Below are positions 46,332-55,734 of a stretch of 64,000 nucleotides of DNA, piece by piece; positions within the stretch are counted from its first letter, which is position 1; the number at the start of each line of letters is the position of its first letter. The notes under the pieces were generated by a model. That model was not told the origin of the DNA and ran no database searches. It worked only from the letters and a program-made list of their open reading frames with translations. The stretch is from CAXXXW01 sp963665555 (GTDB taxonomy: Bacteria > Pseudomonadota > Alphaproteobacteria > Thalassobaculales > Thalassobaculaceae), in assembly GCA_963665555.2 (NCBI GenBank), contig OY762308.1, positions 682,001 through 746,000 of the forward strand, written 5' to 3'. The position numbers and the translations under genes are program-made.

Positions 46332-47549
46332 ATGACCGCGAACACGACAACGACGGCTCCCGCCGCCCCCGGCCCGTCCGCGCCGGCGGGGGCCGAGGCG
46401 CTGATCCCGATAACCGAGCGGCCGGACACGGTGTTCGTCCGGGGCGAGGGGTCCTGGCTGTGGGATTCCGGCGGGCGGCGCTATCTCGACTTCACGCAGG
46501 GCTGGGCGGTGAACTGCCTCGGCCACTGCCCGCCGGAGGTCGCGGCCGCGCTGGCCGAACAGTCGCGGACCCTGGTGGGCTGCGGCCCCGCCTGGTACAG
46601 CGCGCCGCTGCTGGACTACGCCGCGCGCCTCGCGGCCGCGACCGGGATGGAGCGCTGCTTCCTCGCCAACAGCGGCGCCGAGGCGAACGAGGGCGCGATC
46701 AAGCTGGCCCGGAAATGGGGCGCGGTCCACCGGGGCGGGGCGTACAGGATCGTGACGATGGAGGGCGGTTTCCACGGCCGGACGCTCGCCACGATGTCGG
46801 CGTCCGGCAAGCCGGGATGGAACACCGTGTTCGAGCCGAAGGTCCCCGGCTTCCCCAGGGCGCGGCTGAACGACCTCGCCTCCGTCGAGGCCGCGATCGA
46901 CGCGGAAACGGTCGCCGTCATGCTGGAGCCGGTGCAGGGCGAGTCGGGGGTCTGGCCGGCGGAGGACGGGTTCCTGGCCGGCCTGCGGGAGCTGACCGGG
47001 CGGCGCGGCCTGCTGCTGGTCCTCGACGAAATCCAGACCGGCATGGGGCGGACCGGCCGGCTGCTCTGTTGCGAGCGCGCGGGCGTCCGGCCGGACATCC
47101 TGACGCTCGGCAAGGGCATCGGCGCCGGCGCGCCGCTGGCGGCGGTGCTGGCGCGGGAGGAGGTTTGCTGCTTCGCGCCGGGCGAGCAGGGCGGCACCTT
47201 CAACGGAAGCGCGCTGATGTGCGCGGTCGGCCTCGCGGTGCTGGAGGCGGTGTCCGCGCCCGGTTTCCTCGAACATGTCGAGGCCGCCTCGGCGCGGCTC
47301 GGGGCCGGGCTGGAGGCGCTGTCGGCGCGGCGCGGGCTGGGCGCGGTCCGGGGGCGGGGGCTGCTGCTGGCGCTCGGCCTCGGCGCGCGGACGGACGCCG
47401 CCGCGCTGTCGGCGGCGGCGTTCGAGGCCGGGCTGTTGCTGAACGCGCCCCGGCCCGACAGCCTGCGCTTCGTCCCGGCGCTGAATGTCGGCTTCGGCGA
47501 GATCGACGCGATGCTGGAGACGCTGGACGGCGTGCTGGCGCGGGCCTGA
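46332..47549 (+). CDS. Class III aminotransferase (acetylornithine/ornithine type)
   Basis: The product is 405 residues, a fold-type I PLP enzyme. GSWLWDSGGRRYLDFTQGWA, ANSGAEANEGAIKLARKWG, GGFHGRTLATMSASGKP, EPVQGESGV, LVLDEIQTGMGRTG and the PLP-binding Lys in DILTLGKGIGAGAPLAAVL are present and match ArgD-like transaminases. Without other arginine genes nearby, acetylornithine, succinylornithine or another omega-amino acid are all possible substrates. A strong GGAGGAAAACG precedes the ATG. The first 25 residues are a low-complexity Thr/Ala/Pro extension. Confidence 0.87.
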   Translation: MTANTTTTAPAAPGPSAPAGAEALIPITERPDTVFVRGEGSWLWDSGGRRYLDFTQGWAVNCLGHCPPEVAAALAEQSRTLVGCGPAWYSAPLLDYAARLAAATGMERCFLANSGAEANEGAIKLARKWGAVHRGGAYRIVTMEGGFHGRTLATMSASGKPGWNTVFEPKVPGFPRARLNDLASVEAAIDAETVAVMLEPVQGESGVWPAEDGFLAGLRELTGRRGLLLVLDEIQTGMGRTGRLLCCERAGVRPDILTLGKGIGAGAPLAAVLAREEVCCFAPGEQGGTFNGSALMCAVGLAVLEAVSAPGFLEHVEAASARLGAGLEALSARRGLGAVRGRGLLLALGLGARTDAAALSAAAFEAGLLLNAPRPDSLRFVPALNVGFGEIDAMLETLDGVLARA

Positions 47550-47605
47550 ACCGGCGGGCGGGGGCCGCGCGGCCGCTCCCGCCCGTCGCGCCGGCGTTCC
47601 GGCGG

Positions 47606-48622
47606 TCAGGCGCGGCCGTGGGCGCGCCGCCGGCGCTCCTTGAACGCGCGGTGCGCTTCCGGCGTGCCGTCGTGCCAGGAGCCGAACCACTTGTCCATCG
47701 GCACCGTGCCGTCGCCGCCGTAATTGCACTCGAAATACTTGTGGTGCAGGTAGTGGAAATAGCGCTGCCCCAAGGTGAGCTTGTAGCGCCGGCCCAGCAG
47801 GAACTTGTCGAAGCCGCAATGGCCCAGCGCCGGCGTCAGGCCGGTGGCCTGCACATGGAAGATCGCGTGCACCGGATGCGACAGCACGACCCAGTGCAGC
47901 AGCACGCCGCTGAAATACAGCACATGCTCGACCGGGTGCATCGCCAGCCCGGACCACGGGCCGATGTTCACGTTCTTGTGGTGCAGGTAGTGCACGTGCC
48001 GGTACAGGAACTTCACATGCAGCAGCCGGTGCACCAGGTAGAAATGCGCGTCCCGGACCAGCGGGATCGCCAGGAACAGCACGACGAACCAGACCGGGCT
48101 CGCCTCCCAGCTGAGCCACGGGATGTGGCCGTTGGCGAAGGCCCACAGCGTGACGACCTCGTAGGCGCTCCAGATGCCGCAGCCGCTGACCGCGCTCCAG
48201 AACACGTTGTCCTTCACCTGGTCGCCGAACAGGAAGCGGCGGTGCTTGCGCTCCGGCCAGTTCTTGTTGTGCTTGTAGGCGTTCCCCTGGGCGCGGAGGA
48301 TGTAGAAGCGGAAGTGCCAGCCGCCGAACACGACGAACAGCATCGCCAGGTTGCGCCCGTAGATCCAGGCGATCCAGCCCGGCTCGAAGCTTTGCATCGT
48401 CGCCATGTCGGGCGTGAGCCAGACCCAGGTCGCCAGCGCCAGCGCCATGTAGCCGAGGTTGCGCGGCAGGAAGAAGCCGGGATAGCCGAAGATGTACTTC
48501 GCCAGCGCGACCGGCCGGGGCGGCCAGACGAACAGCGGCGGATGCTGGATCGGGACCTCCGGCGCCCAGTCCTCCTCGATCTCGCGGATTTCGGCGCCCG
48601 CGTTCGCGGCGATGTCGGCCAT
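47606..48622 (-). CDS. Fatty acid hydroxylase / sterol desaturase family membrane protein
   Basis: The product is 338 residues with four or more hydrophobic helices. The family's histidine boxes are seen as DAHFYLVHRLLH, then HVHYLHHKN, and later HYLHHKYFE, which ligate a diiron site at the membrane surface. Such enzymes hydroxylate or desaturate lipids, carotenoids or sterol-like molecules with oxygen. The gene converges on the aminotransferase gene. The ATG at 48622 lies close to an upstream GGGGGGGACGCC. Substrate unknown. Confidence 0.85.
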   Translation of the reverse strand: MADIAANAGAEIREIEEDWAPEVPIQHPPLFVWPPRPVALAKYIFGYPGFFLPRNLGYMALALATWVWLTPDMATMQSFEPGWIAWIYGRNLAMLFVVFGGWHFRFYILRAQGNAYKHNKNWPERKHRRFLFGDQVKDNVFWSAVSGCGIWSAYEVVTLWAFANGHIPWLSWEASPVWFVVLFLAIPLVRDAHFYLVHRLLHVKFLYRHVHYLHHKNVNIGPWSGLAMHPVEHVLYFSGVLLHWVVLSHPVHAIFHVQATGLTPALGHCGFDKFLLGRRYKLTLGQRYFHYLHHKYFECNYGGDGTVPMDKWFGSWHDGTPEAHRAFKERRRRAHGRA

Positions 48623-48778
48623 GGCGTCCCCCCCGTCCCCGTCGCGCGCCGGCCCCGAACGGCGGCCGGCTCCCCTCGCGCGCCGCGAGCTTACACCGGC
48701 GCCGCCGACGGCGCCAATCGGGATTCCGGCGGGGAGGGGGTGTAGACTGTCCCGGCGACCGACGATGGAGACCGAGCG

Positions 48779-49066
48779 ATGGCGATGCGGAACCCGCCCC
48801 ATCCGGGAGGAATCGTGAAGCGGCAGTGCCTGGAGCCGCTCGGCCTGTCGGTCGCGCGGGCCGCGCGCGGCCTCGGCGTGAGCCGCGGCGCGCTGTCGGA
48901 ACTGGTGAACGAGCGTTCGGGGATTTCCGTCGAGATGGCGATCCGGTTGTCCAAGGCCTTCGGCTCGTCGCCGGAGACCTGGCTCGGAATGCAGACGGCC
49001 CACGACCTCTGGCGGGCGCGCCAGCGGGCCGGCCGGATCGAGGTCGAACGCTTCGCGGCCGCTTGA
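48779..49066 (+). CDS. HigA-family HTH antitoxin without a visible toxin
   Basis: The product is 95 residues. NPPHPGGIVKRQCLEPLGLS at the start, the helix-turn-helix ARAARGLGVSRGALSELVNE, and the HigA hallmark RLSKAFGSSPETWLGMQTAHDL make the call clear. HigB normally lies directly upstream, but the 156 bases between 48622 and the ATG contain no RelE-like frame. GGAG sits nine bases before the ATG. It may be a solitary regulator or a residual antitoxin. Confidence 0.85.
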   Translation: MAMRNPPHPGGIVKRQCLEPLGLSVARAARGLGVSRGALSELVNERSGISVEMAIRLSKAFGSSPETWLGMQTAHDLWRARQRAGRIEVERFAAA

Positions 49067-49146
49067 CCGCGGCGCGGCGTTGGACGGGGCGGCGTCCGGC
49101 GGGGTATGTTCGGCGCGCGCCGCAACGCCAGCGAAGGAGACCCCCC

Positions 49147-50046
49147 ATGGCCAGCCACGCCACCGGCGACGGGAGCATCCCGCCGCGCGACGCCGCCGCG
49201 CGCGGCCTGACACGGATCATGACGCTGGGCGGCGCCTACGGCCTGCGCAACCACACGGTCAAGGGCCTGCGCGACGCCAAGGGCAAGCGCGTGCTGTGCG
49301 AGACCGTGCCCTTCTCCGTCGAGGAGGCGGCCGCCGCCGAGGAGGCGGGGATCGACACCATGAAGGTCCGCTTCGACCCCGCCAGCCCGGAACTCGCCAC
49401 GGCGATCCGCGCCGCCGCGCCGCGCACCTTCATGGCGTTCTCGGTGCCGCTGGTCGCGGCGGCGAGCGCGGAGGAGGCGGTGCGCCTCGGCTACAAGGCG
49501 ATGGCCATCGGCGCGGACGCGATCATGTGCCAGTGGTCGCCGCGGTTCATCGAGGCGGCGGCGGAGGCGGGCATTCCCGTGCAGGGCCACGCCGGGCTGG
49601 TGCCGCGGCGCAGCACCTGGACCGGGGGCTTGCGCGCCGTCGGCAAGACGCCGGAGGAGGCGCTGTGGGTCTACCGCCAGGTCAAGCGGTTCGAGGCGGC
49701 GGGGGCCTACGCGGTCGAGGTCGAGGTGATCCCGGACGCGCTGCTGGCGGAGGTCACGCGGCGCACGACGCTGCTGACATCCTCGATCGGCGCGGGGAGC
49801 GGCGGCGACATCCAGTTCCTGTTCGCCGACGACATCCTCGGCAACGCCCCGCCGCCCTGGCCGCGCCACTCCAAACAGTACCGCGAACTCTACCGCATGA
49901 AGGAGGCGATGCAGGCGGAACGCATCGCCGGCTTCCGCGAATTCGTCGAGGATGTGCGCACGGGCGGCTTCCCCGGCGAGGAGCACGTGGTGAAGGCCCC
50001 GGAGGGGCTGATGGAGGCGTTCCTGGAGGCGGTGGAGGGGGAGTGA
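49147..50046 (+). CDS. PanB-like (ketopantoate hydroxymethyltransferase / PEP mutase superfamily) protein
   Basis: The product is 299 residues. TLGGAYGLRNHTVKGLRDAKG and CETVPFSVEEAAAAEEAGID open a barrel; MAIGADAIMCQWSP, IPVQGHAGLVPRR and AYAVEVEVIP, followed by TSSIGAGSGGDIQFLFADDI, parallel PanB (GHVGL, VLECVP, IGIGAG motifs). The overall match is to the PanB family, but several PanB residues differ, so it may process another 2-oxo acid. The ribosome site AAGGAGA precedes the ATG at 49147. Stand-alone, convergent with the TPR gene. Confidence 0.8.
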   Translation: MASHATGDGSIPPRDAAARGLTRIMTLGGAYGLRNHTVKGLRDAKGKRVLCETVPFSVEEAAAAEEAGIDTMKVRFDPASPELATAIRAAAPRTFMAFSVPLVAAASAEEAVRLGYKAMAIGADAIMCQWSPRFIEAAAEAGIPVQGHAGLVPRRSTWTGGLRAVGKTPEEALWVYRQVKRFEAAGAYAVEVEVIPDALLAEVTRRTTLLTSSIGAGSGGDIQFLFADDILGNAPPPWPRHSKQYRELYRMKEAMQAERIAGFREFVEDVRTGGFPGEEHVVKAPEGLMEAFLEAVEGE

Positions 50047-50062
50047 CGGGGGGGGGCCGGCT

Positions 50063-51400
50063 TTACTTCTCGCCAAGCTTACCGAGGGCGCGCCTCGCCT
50101 TGTTCACGTCTTCCTCTCTCCCTGCCGCTTGGAACAGTTCGAGCGCCTTCCAAAAGTCCCGCCGCGCGTTGTCCGTCCGGCCGAGCATGTAGTTCGCGAC
50201 GCCCCGGTTGAACCACGCCTCGGCATAGTCCGGTTTCAGTTGGATCACCTCGTCGTGATCGGCGATGGCGTCTGCGTGCCGGCCGAGATCGCCCTTGGCG
50301 TTGCCCCGGTTGCTATGGGCTTCGGCGAGCTTGGGATTCAGGCGGATCGCTTCGTCGAAATCGGCGATGGCGTCCTGGTGGCGGCCGAGATTGCCTTTAG
50401 CGTTGCCCCGATTGCTATACGCTTCGGCGAGGTTCGGGTTCAGGCGGATCGCCTCGTCGTGATCGGCGATTGCGCCCTCGTGCCGGCCGAGATTGCCTTT
50501 AGCGTTGCCCCGATTGCTATACGCTTCGGCGTAGTCCGGCTTCAGGCGGATCGCCTCGTCGTGATCGGCGATGGCGTCCTCGTGCTGGCCGAGATTGTTC
50601 TTGGCGTTGCCCCGGTTATTATAGGCGTCGGACAAGTTCGGCTTAAGGCTGATCGTCTTGTCGTAGGCGTCGATAGCGGCCCGCGGATCGGGGTGCTCCC
50701 CTTCCTGATGGAGATAACCGACGGAGAACCAGGCACGGGCCGCGACCTCGTTATCGGCTCCTTCCGCTAGGTTGGCGATGGCGCGCCACTTTTCGGTGGC
50801 TTCATCGGTCTTCCCCTCCGCCTGAAGCATGAATGCGTCGGCGATCGCGCGGTCGAGAAAGGTCGCGGCGGGGTTGGCGCGAACCGCCTTCGCGGCTTCC
50901 GCGGCTTTATCGGGATTTTGGCTGGCGGTTTCGGCGTTCATCGCGGCAAGGCGCGCATTGGTTTGCTGCGCTTCCTGCTCGTGGCCCTTGATTTGTTCGA
51001 CCAAATCGCGGGCCTCCGCCGCGTGCCGCGCGGACTCCTCGACATTGGCCCGCGCGTCCCTTTGGAATCGCCGGAACCCGACGAAGCCGATGAACGCCGC
51101 GGCGACGCCGAGGGCGGTGAGGAACAGGGCCGCGCCCATCAGCCACCAATCGACTGTCTTCATGCGCCATTCGAGCGCCTCGCGCTGGAACGCGAGGAAG
51201 CGGCGCTCCAGTTCGACCGGAACGGTTGCCGCGGGCGCCTTGGCGGCGGGCGCGAGCGGCGCGGGGGCTTCGGCCGTGGCGGGAGCCTGCACGCCGGCGG
51301 GCGGCGCCTGGGCCTCGGCGCGCGCGCTCCCGCCGGCCGACGCGAACACGACGAGGGCGGCGAGAAGAAAAGCGGCGCGGCGCGCGAAGCGTCTGATCAT
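50063..51400 (-). CDS. Tetratricopeptide-repeat protein with membrane anchor
   Basis: The product is 445 residues. Residues 1-28 look like a signal peptide or anchor (FLLAALVVFASAGGSARA), followed by an Ala/Pro-rich linker and a membrane helix (about residues 86-108, WWLMGAALFLTALGVAAAFI). A coiled-coil segment follows, then about five TPR units from residue 240 to 420 with the repeated AIADHDEAIRLKPDYAEAYS and NRGNAKGNLGRH pattern in 34-residue steps. TPR arrays bind partner proteins; the partner is unknown. Composition is less GC-rich than the core genes. Confidence 0.82.
   Translation of the reverse strand: MIRRFARRAAFLLAALVVFASAGGSARAEAQAPPAGVQAPATAEAPAPLAPAAKAPAATVPVELERRFLAFQREALEWRMKTVDWWLMGAALFLTALGVAAAFIGFVGFRRFQRDARANVEESARHAAEARDLVEQIKGHEQEAQQTNARLAAMNAETASQNPDKAAEAAKAVRANPAATFLDRAIADAFMLQAEGKTDEATEKWRAIANLAEGADNEVAARAWFSVGYLHQEGEHPDPRAAIDAYDKTISLKPNLSDAYNNRGNAKNNLGQHEDAIADHDEAIRLKPDYAEAYSNRGNAKGNLGRHEGAIADHDEAIRLNPNLAEAYSNRGNAKGNLGRHQDAIADFDEAIRLNPKLAEAHSNRGNAKGDLGRHADAIADHDEVIQLKPDYAEAWFNRGVANYMLGRTDNARRDFWKALELFQAAGREEDVNKARRALGKLGEK
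50233..50650. repeat. 102-bp tandem repeats encoding TPR units
   Basis: The repeat unit is 102 bases (34 codons). A 47-base segment is identical at 50383-50429 and 50485-50531, exactly one unit apart, indicating recent duplication or gene conversion between units. Other units diverge moderately. Confidence 0.85.
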
Positions 51401-51529
51401 GGGCGGAAGCCTCCCGGCGAATCGGAGTCTACCGCATCGCCACCCCCGGCGGAATCGGCGCAGCCGATGCCCGTTCGCTTGCGCGTCCGACGCGCCCCGG
51501 CTACATTTCCCGATACGGAGGACCCCGCC

Positions 51530-51784
51530 ATGACCGTTACGACCATCGCCAGCCACGAATTCGACCGGGATGTCGGGCGCGCCAGGAAAGCGGCGGAGTC
51601 GGGGCCCGTCTTCATCGCCGACGGCGGCAAGCCGGCTCATGTGCTGCTCAGCATCGGAGACTACCGGCGGCTGGCGGGACAGCGGCGCGATCTGGCCGGG
51701 GCGCTGTCCATGCCGGGGCTGGCCGACATCGACTTCGACCCGCCGCGGCTCGGTATCGGCATGGCTTTGCCCGACTTGTCCTGA
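51530..51784 (+). CDS. Phd/YefM-family antitoxin
   Basis: The product is 84 residues. TIASHEFDRDVGRARKAAES followed by GPVFIADGGKPAHVLLSIGD and YRRLAG is the Phd/YefM DNA-binding fold; the C-terminal PGLADIDFDPPRLG is the usual toxin-binding tail. GGAGGA lies upstream of the ATG. Its stop overlaps the start of a vapC-like frame (TGATG), the normal order for phd-vapC modules. Confidence 0.88.
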   Translation: MTVTTIASHEFDRDVGRARKAAESGPVFIADGGKPAHVLLSIGDYRRLAGQRRDLAGALSMPGLADIDFDPPRLGIGMALPDLS

Positions 51785-52194
51785 TGTTCCTTCTGGACGC
51801 GAACGTAATCTCCGATCTGCGCAAGCTGGGCGACGGCAGAGCCGATGTCCGTGTCGCGGCGTGGGTCTTGGACAGGGACGCGGGCAGCTTCTATATCTCG
51901 GTGCTGACCCTGATGGAGTTGCGGATCGGCATCCTGCGCATCGAGCGGCGCGACGCCGACTAGGGGGAGCGGCTGCGAACCTGGATGGATCGGCATGTGC
52001 TGCCGGAATTCCGGGCGCGCGCTGTCCGTCGATGCGGACATACCTTGGAATGCGCGCGGCTGCATGTGCCCGACCCACGATCCAAACGGGACGCGCTGAT
52101 CGCCGCGACGGCCATCGTGCACGGGATGACGGTGGTAACAGCATTCGAGCTCAAGGCGAGCATGGACGCTGGCGCATGGAATGGTAAGGAATGA
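51784..52194 (+). pseudogene. vapC: VapC/FitB-type PIN toxin, inactivated
   Basis: The frame starts MFLLDANVISDLRKLGDG and continues through YISVLTLMELRIGILRIERR, the standard VapC N-terminal half with the first Asp and the conserved Glu. A TAG at 51961-51963 stops it after 59 residues. The same frame resumes with HVLPEF and, nearer the end, RSKRDALIAATAIVHGMTVVT, the usual third acidic motif. Between them a short stretch fits better in another frame (RALSVDADI), suggesting compensating indels, and the tail has lost the usual FxxxGVxxxNPW end. The antitoxin upstream is intact. Confidence 0.8.
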
Positions 52195-52655
52195 GCGCTC
52201 CCCGGGAGAAATCGAGTGTCACGAACCTCCGTATCGCGCTGTGGGCGCTGCGGTCCGTTGTTGCCTGGTACGAGGCCGATAGCCGCCGTTGGCTACAGCG
52301 TCGCTACTCGAAGCCCGGCCTCTTTATGCCGCGCGCGATGATGCCGAGGGTCGCACTCCGGCACTTCATCGGCTTGAGCGCGCCGGCCGGCCGGCGCAGG
52401 AATAGTTCGAGGAACGCCATCTTGACGTGCGCTCTGTCGTGGATTCGCGACGCAATCGATGAACCGATTTGGCGGCCGCCGGGCGCCCTTATCCCGGGCA
52501 TCACCACCGCCGCCGGTTTCGACGCTTGGAACGACCAGAACGGGCGCACTCTGGCGGAGGTGCTGGCGGTTCTCCGGCGCGCGATCGAGTTCGGCGAGGA
52601 AGAGTTGAAAAAATCCGCCGAGGCCCCCGCGCGAGGAAGGGAGAAAGACAAATGA
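52191..52655 (+). CDS. Hypothetical protein, possibly a gene remnant
   Basis: An uninterrupted frame of 154 residues starts in an ATGA overlap with the vapC remnant. The last 45 residues (AAGFDAWNDQNGRTLAEVLA, VLRRAIEFGEEELKK) look like a genuine protein end and recall DUF6197-like tails. The first 100 residues are not convincing as protein. Another frame around 52300-52410 reads like a weak ankyrin-type unit (AARDDAEGRTPALHRLERAG) before a stop. I regard the stretch as decayed sequence with one or two fragments and assign no function. Confidence 0.3.
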   Translation: MSAPREKSSVTNLRIALWALRSVVAWYEADSRRWLQRRYSKPGLFMPRAMMPRVALRHFIGLSAPAGRRRNSSRNAILTCALSWIRDAIDEPIWRPPGALIPGITTAAGFDAWNDQNGRTLAEVLAVLRRAIEFGEEELKKSAEAPARGREKDK

Positions 52656-52836
52656 GCGAATCGACAATCCGCAAGCAATGTGGCTGACTTCGAGTCCACG
52701 AGCGTGACGATGATCGATCCGTGGGTCGGAGCGTGACGGCGGTTTGCGTCGCGCCTCGGGCGGCGCTTGGTCCCCTGCCGCCACCCGCGCTTCCCCCCGC
52801 TTGACGGTCGCGGCCGGCCCCGGCATTCTCGCGGCC
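52656..52836. other. Gap before ihfB with a truncated start
   Basis: An ATG at 52652, behind AAGGGAGAAAGACAA, opens only eleven codons before TGA, suggesting a truncated gene start. GAGCGTGACG occurs twice about 29 bases apart. TTGACG at 52801-52806 and CATTCT 17 bases later could be the ihfB promoter, but this would leave almost no leader. Confidence 0.35.
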
Positions 52837-53127
52837 ATGACCAGGTCCGAACTGATCGCGCGGCTGGCCGAGGCCAATCCGCACCTCTACCAGCGCGACG
52901 TGGAGCGCATCGTCTCCACCGTGTTCGAGGAGATCGCGGCCGCGCTGGAGGCCGGAGGGCGGGTGGAGCTGCGCGGCTTCGGCGCCTTCTCCGTCAAGCG
53001 GCGCGACGCGAGGACCGGCCGCAATCCGCGCACCGGCGCCGCCGTCGAGGTGGACGAGAAGCACGTCCCCTTCTTCAAGACCGGCAAGCAGTTGCGCGAA
53101 CGCCTTAACGCGCCGCCCGAACGCTAG
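52837..53127 (+). CDS. ihfB: Integration host factor subunit beta
   Basis: The product is 96 residues, a DNA-bending HU/IHF fold: MTRSELIARLAEANPHLYQR, VFEEIAAALEAGGRVELRGF, GAFSVKRRDARTGRNPRTGA with the DNA-intercalating Pro arm, and FKTGKQLRERLN. The LYQRDVERIVSTVFEEI helix and the context identify the beta subunit rather than HU. It begins the conserved block ihfB-lapA-trpF. Confidence 0.93.
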   Translation: MTRSELIARLAEANPHLYQRDVERIVSTVFEEIAAALEAGGRVELRGFGAFSVKRRDARTGRNPRTGAAVEVDEKHVPFFKTGKQLRERLNAPPER

Positions 53128-53154
53128 GGCGCGAAGCCGGGGGGACCGCGCGCC

Positions 53155-53517
53155 ATGGCCCGCGCGTCGCGCATCGCAAGGCTCGCCGCGGCCGCCGCCA
53201 CCGCGCCGGTCACCGCCGCCGTCGTGCTGTTCGCCGTCTCCAACCGCGAGGCCGCCGCGCTGCGCCTGTGGCCGCTGCCCGGCGCGGCGGACGTGCCCCT
53301 CTACCTGCTCGGCCTCGGCGCCCTGTTCCTCGGCTTCCTCGCCGGCGGGGCCGTCGCCTGGTTCGCGGCCGGGGAGGCGCGGGGCCGCGCGCGCGCCGCC
53401 GAACGCGAGGCCCGCGCGCTGCGCCTCCGCCTCGCCGAGGCCGAACGCCGGACCGCGCTCCCCGCCGCCGCCGCCGCGCCCCCGCCCGCCCCCGCGCCGG
53501 GCCGGGAGGCGGCGTGA
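53155..53517 (+). CDS. LapA domain (DUF1049) membrane protein
   Basis: The product is 120 residues with two hydrophobic helices (about 18-30, extending past FAVSNREAAALRLWPLP, and about 50-72, LLGLGALFLGFLAGGAVAWF), then a coiled-coil segment and an Ala/Pro-rich tail. FAVSNREA is the family hallmark. LapA proteins assist lipopolysaccharide assembly at the inner membrane in enterobacteria; the role in alphaproteobacteria is less clear. Its stop overlaps the trpF GTG start (GTGA). Confidence 0.85.
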   Translation: MARASRIARLAAAAATAPVTAAVVLFAVSNREAAALRLWPLPGAADVPLYLLGLGALFLGFLAGGAVAWFAAGEARGRARAAEREARALRLRLAEAERRTALPAAAAAPPPAPAPGREAA

Positions 53518-54188
53518 GCGCGCCGCCCAAGGTCAAGGTCTGCGGCCTCGGCGCGCCGGAGGCGGTCGCGGCGGCGGTCGAGGGCGGGGCGAGCCATCTC
53601 GGCTTCGTCTTCTACCCGCCCTCGCCGCGCGCGGTGGCGCCGGCGCGCGCCGGCGAACTCGCCCGCGCCGCCGCCGGCGCGGCGCGGCGCGTCGCCGTCG
53701 CGGTCGATCCGACGGACGCCGAGGTCGCGGCCATCGTCGCCGCGCTCGCGCCGGACCTGCTGCAGCTGCACGGGCGCGAGACGCCGGAGCGGACGGCGGA
53801 GATCGGCCGGCGCTTCGGCGCGCCGACGATGAAGGCGATCCGCGTCTCGACGGCCGCCGACATCGCCGCCGCCCGCGCCTGGGAGGGGGCGGCCGACGCC
53901 CTGCTGTTCGACGCGCGCCCGCCGCCCGGCGCCGTCCTGCCCGGCGGCAACGGCCGCGCCTTCGACTGGACGCTGCTCGCCGGCTTCGAGAGCGGCCTGC
54001 CGTGGTTCCTGTCGGGCGGGCTGGACGCGGCGAACGTGGCGGGCGCGATCCGCGCCGCCGCGCCGCCGGCGCTCGACGTGTCCTCCGGCGTGGAGGACCG
54101 GCCGGGCGTCAAGAACACGGGGAAGATCGCCGCCTTCCTCGCCGCCGTCCGCGCCGCCGCCGCGCCGAAACCCGCCGAATCCCGTTGA
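53514..54188 (+). CDS. trpF: Phosphoribosylanthranilate isomerase
   Basis: The product is 224 residues, a TIM barrel. The N-terminal catalytic Cys in KVKVCGLG, GFVFYPPSPRAV, VAVDPTDAEV, LLQLHGRETPE and the general acid Asp in LLFDARPPPGA, followed by SGGLDAANV and LDVSSGVEDRPGVKN, are all in place. It isomerises phosphoribosylanthranilate in tryptophan synthesis. The GTG at 53514, preceded by GGGAGG, overlaps the lapA stop. Confidence 0.95.
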   Translation: MSAPPKVKVCGLGAPEAVAAAVEGGASHLGFVFYPPSPRAVAPARAGELARAAAGAARRVAVAVDPTDAEVAAIVAALAPDLLQLHGRETPERTAEIGRRFGAPTMKAIRVSTAADIAAARAWEGAADALLFDARPPPGAVLPGGNGRAFDWTLLAGFESGLPWFLSGGLDAANVAGAIRAAAPPALDVSSGVEDRPGVKNTGKIAAFLAAVRAAAAPKPAESR

Positions 54189-54220
54189 CCGCCCGCCCGC
54201 GCGCGGATAGCGTGCGGCCC

Positions 54221-54469
54221 ATGAACGAGAATGTCGAAAACCTGGTCGTCGAGCACCTGCGCGCCATGCGCGCCCAAATGGGCAAGATGGAGCAGGTGCT
54301 CGAAGAGGTGAACCTCCGCATGACGCGGATGGAGGCGGGTTTCAACGTGCTGAGGCGCGACAACACCCTCCTGCACGAAACCGACGCCGGCCTGCACGCG
54401 CGGATGGATCGCATGGAGCGGGACGTGGCGCGGATCGAGCGCCGCCTCGAACTCGCGGACGCGGATTGA
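54221..54469 (+). CDS. Small coiled-coil protein inside the trp operon
   Basis: The product is 82 residues, almost entirely heptad-type coiled coil: NLVVEHLRAMRAQMGKMEQV, LEEVNLRMTRMEAGFNVLRR and MDRMERDVARIERRLELAD. There is no membrane segment. It sits between trpF (32 bases) and trpB (about 40 bases). Proteins of this kind are common but uncharacterised in alphaproteobacteria. No role in tryptophan synthesis is known. Confidence 0.65.
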   Translation: MNENVENLVVEHLRAMRAQMGKMEQVLEEVNLRMTRMEAGFNVLRRDNTLLHETDAGLHARMDRMERDVARIERRLELADAD

Positions 54470-54510
54470 ACGCCGGCGCTCCGCCGCCCGCCCCCATGGG
54501 AGTCGCCACG

Positions 54511-55730
<1,220 letters not shown>

Positions 55731-55734
<4 letters not shown>

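Noticed and set aside
50233..50650. Regularly spaced direct repeats that might suggest a CRISPR array
   Set aside because: The period of 102 bases equals 34 codons and the sequence encodes TPR units in a continuous frame; there are no short uniform repeats with unique spacers.
51961..51963. Possible stop-codon readthrough in vapC
   Set aside because: No readthrough context or recoding element is visible, and other damage in the same gene favours simple inactivation.
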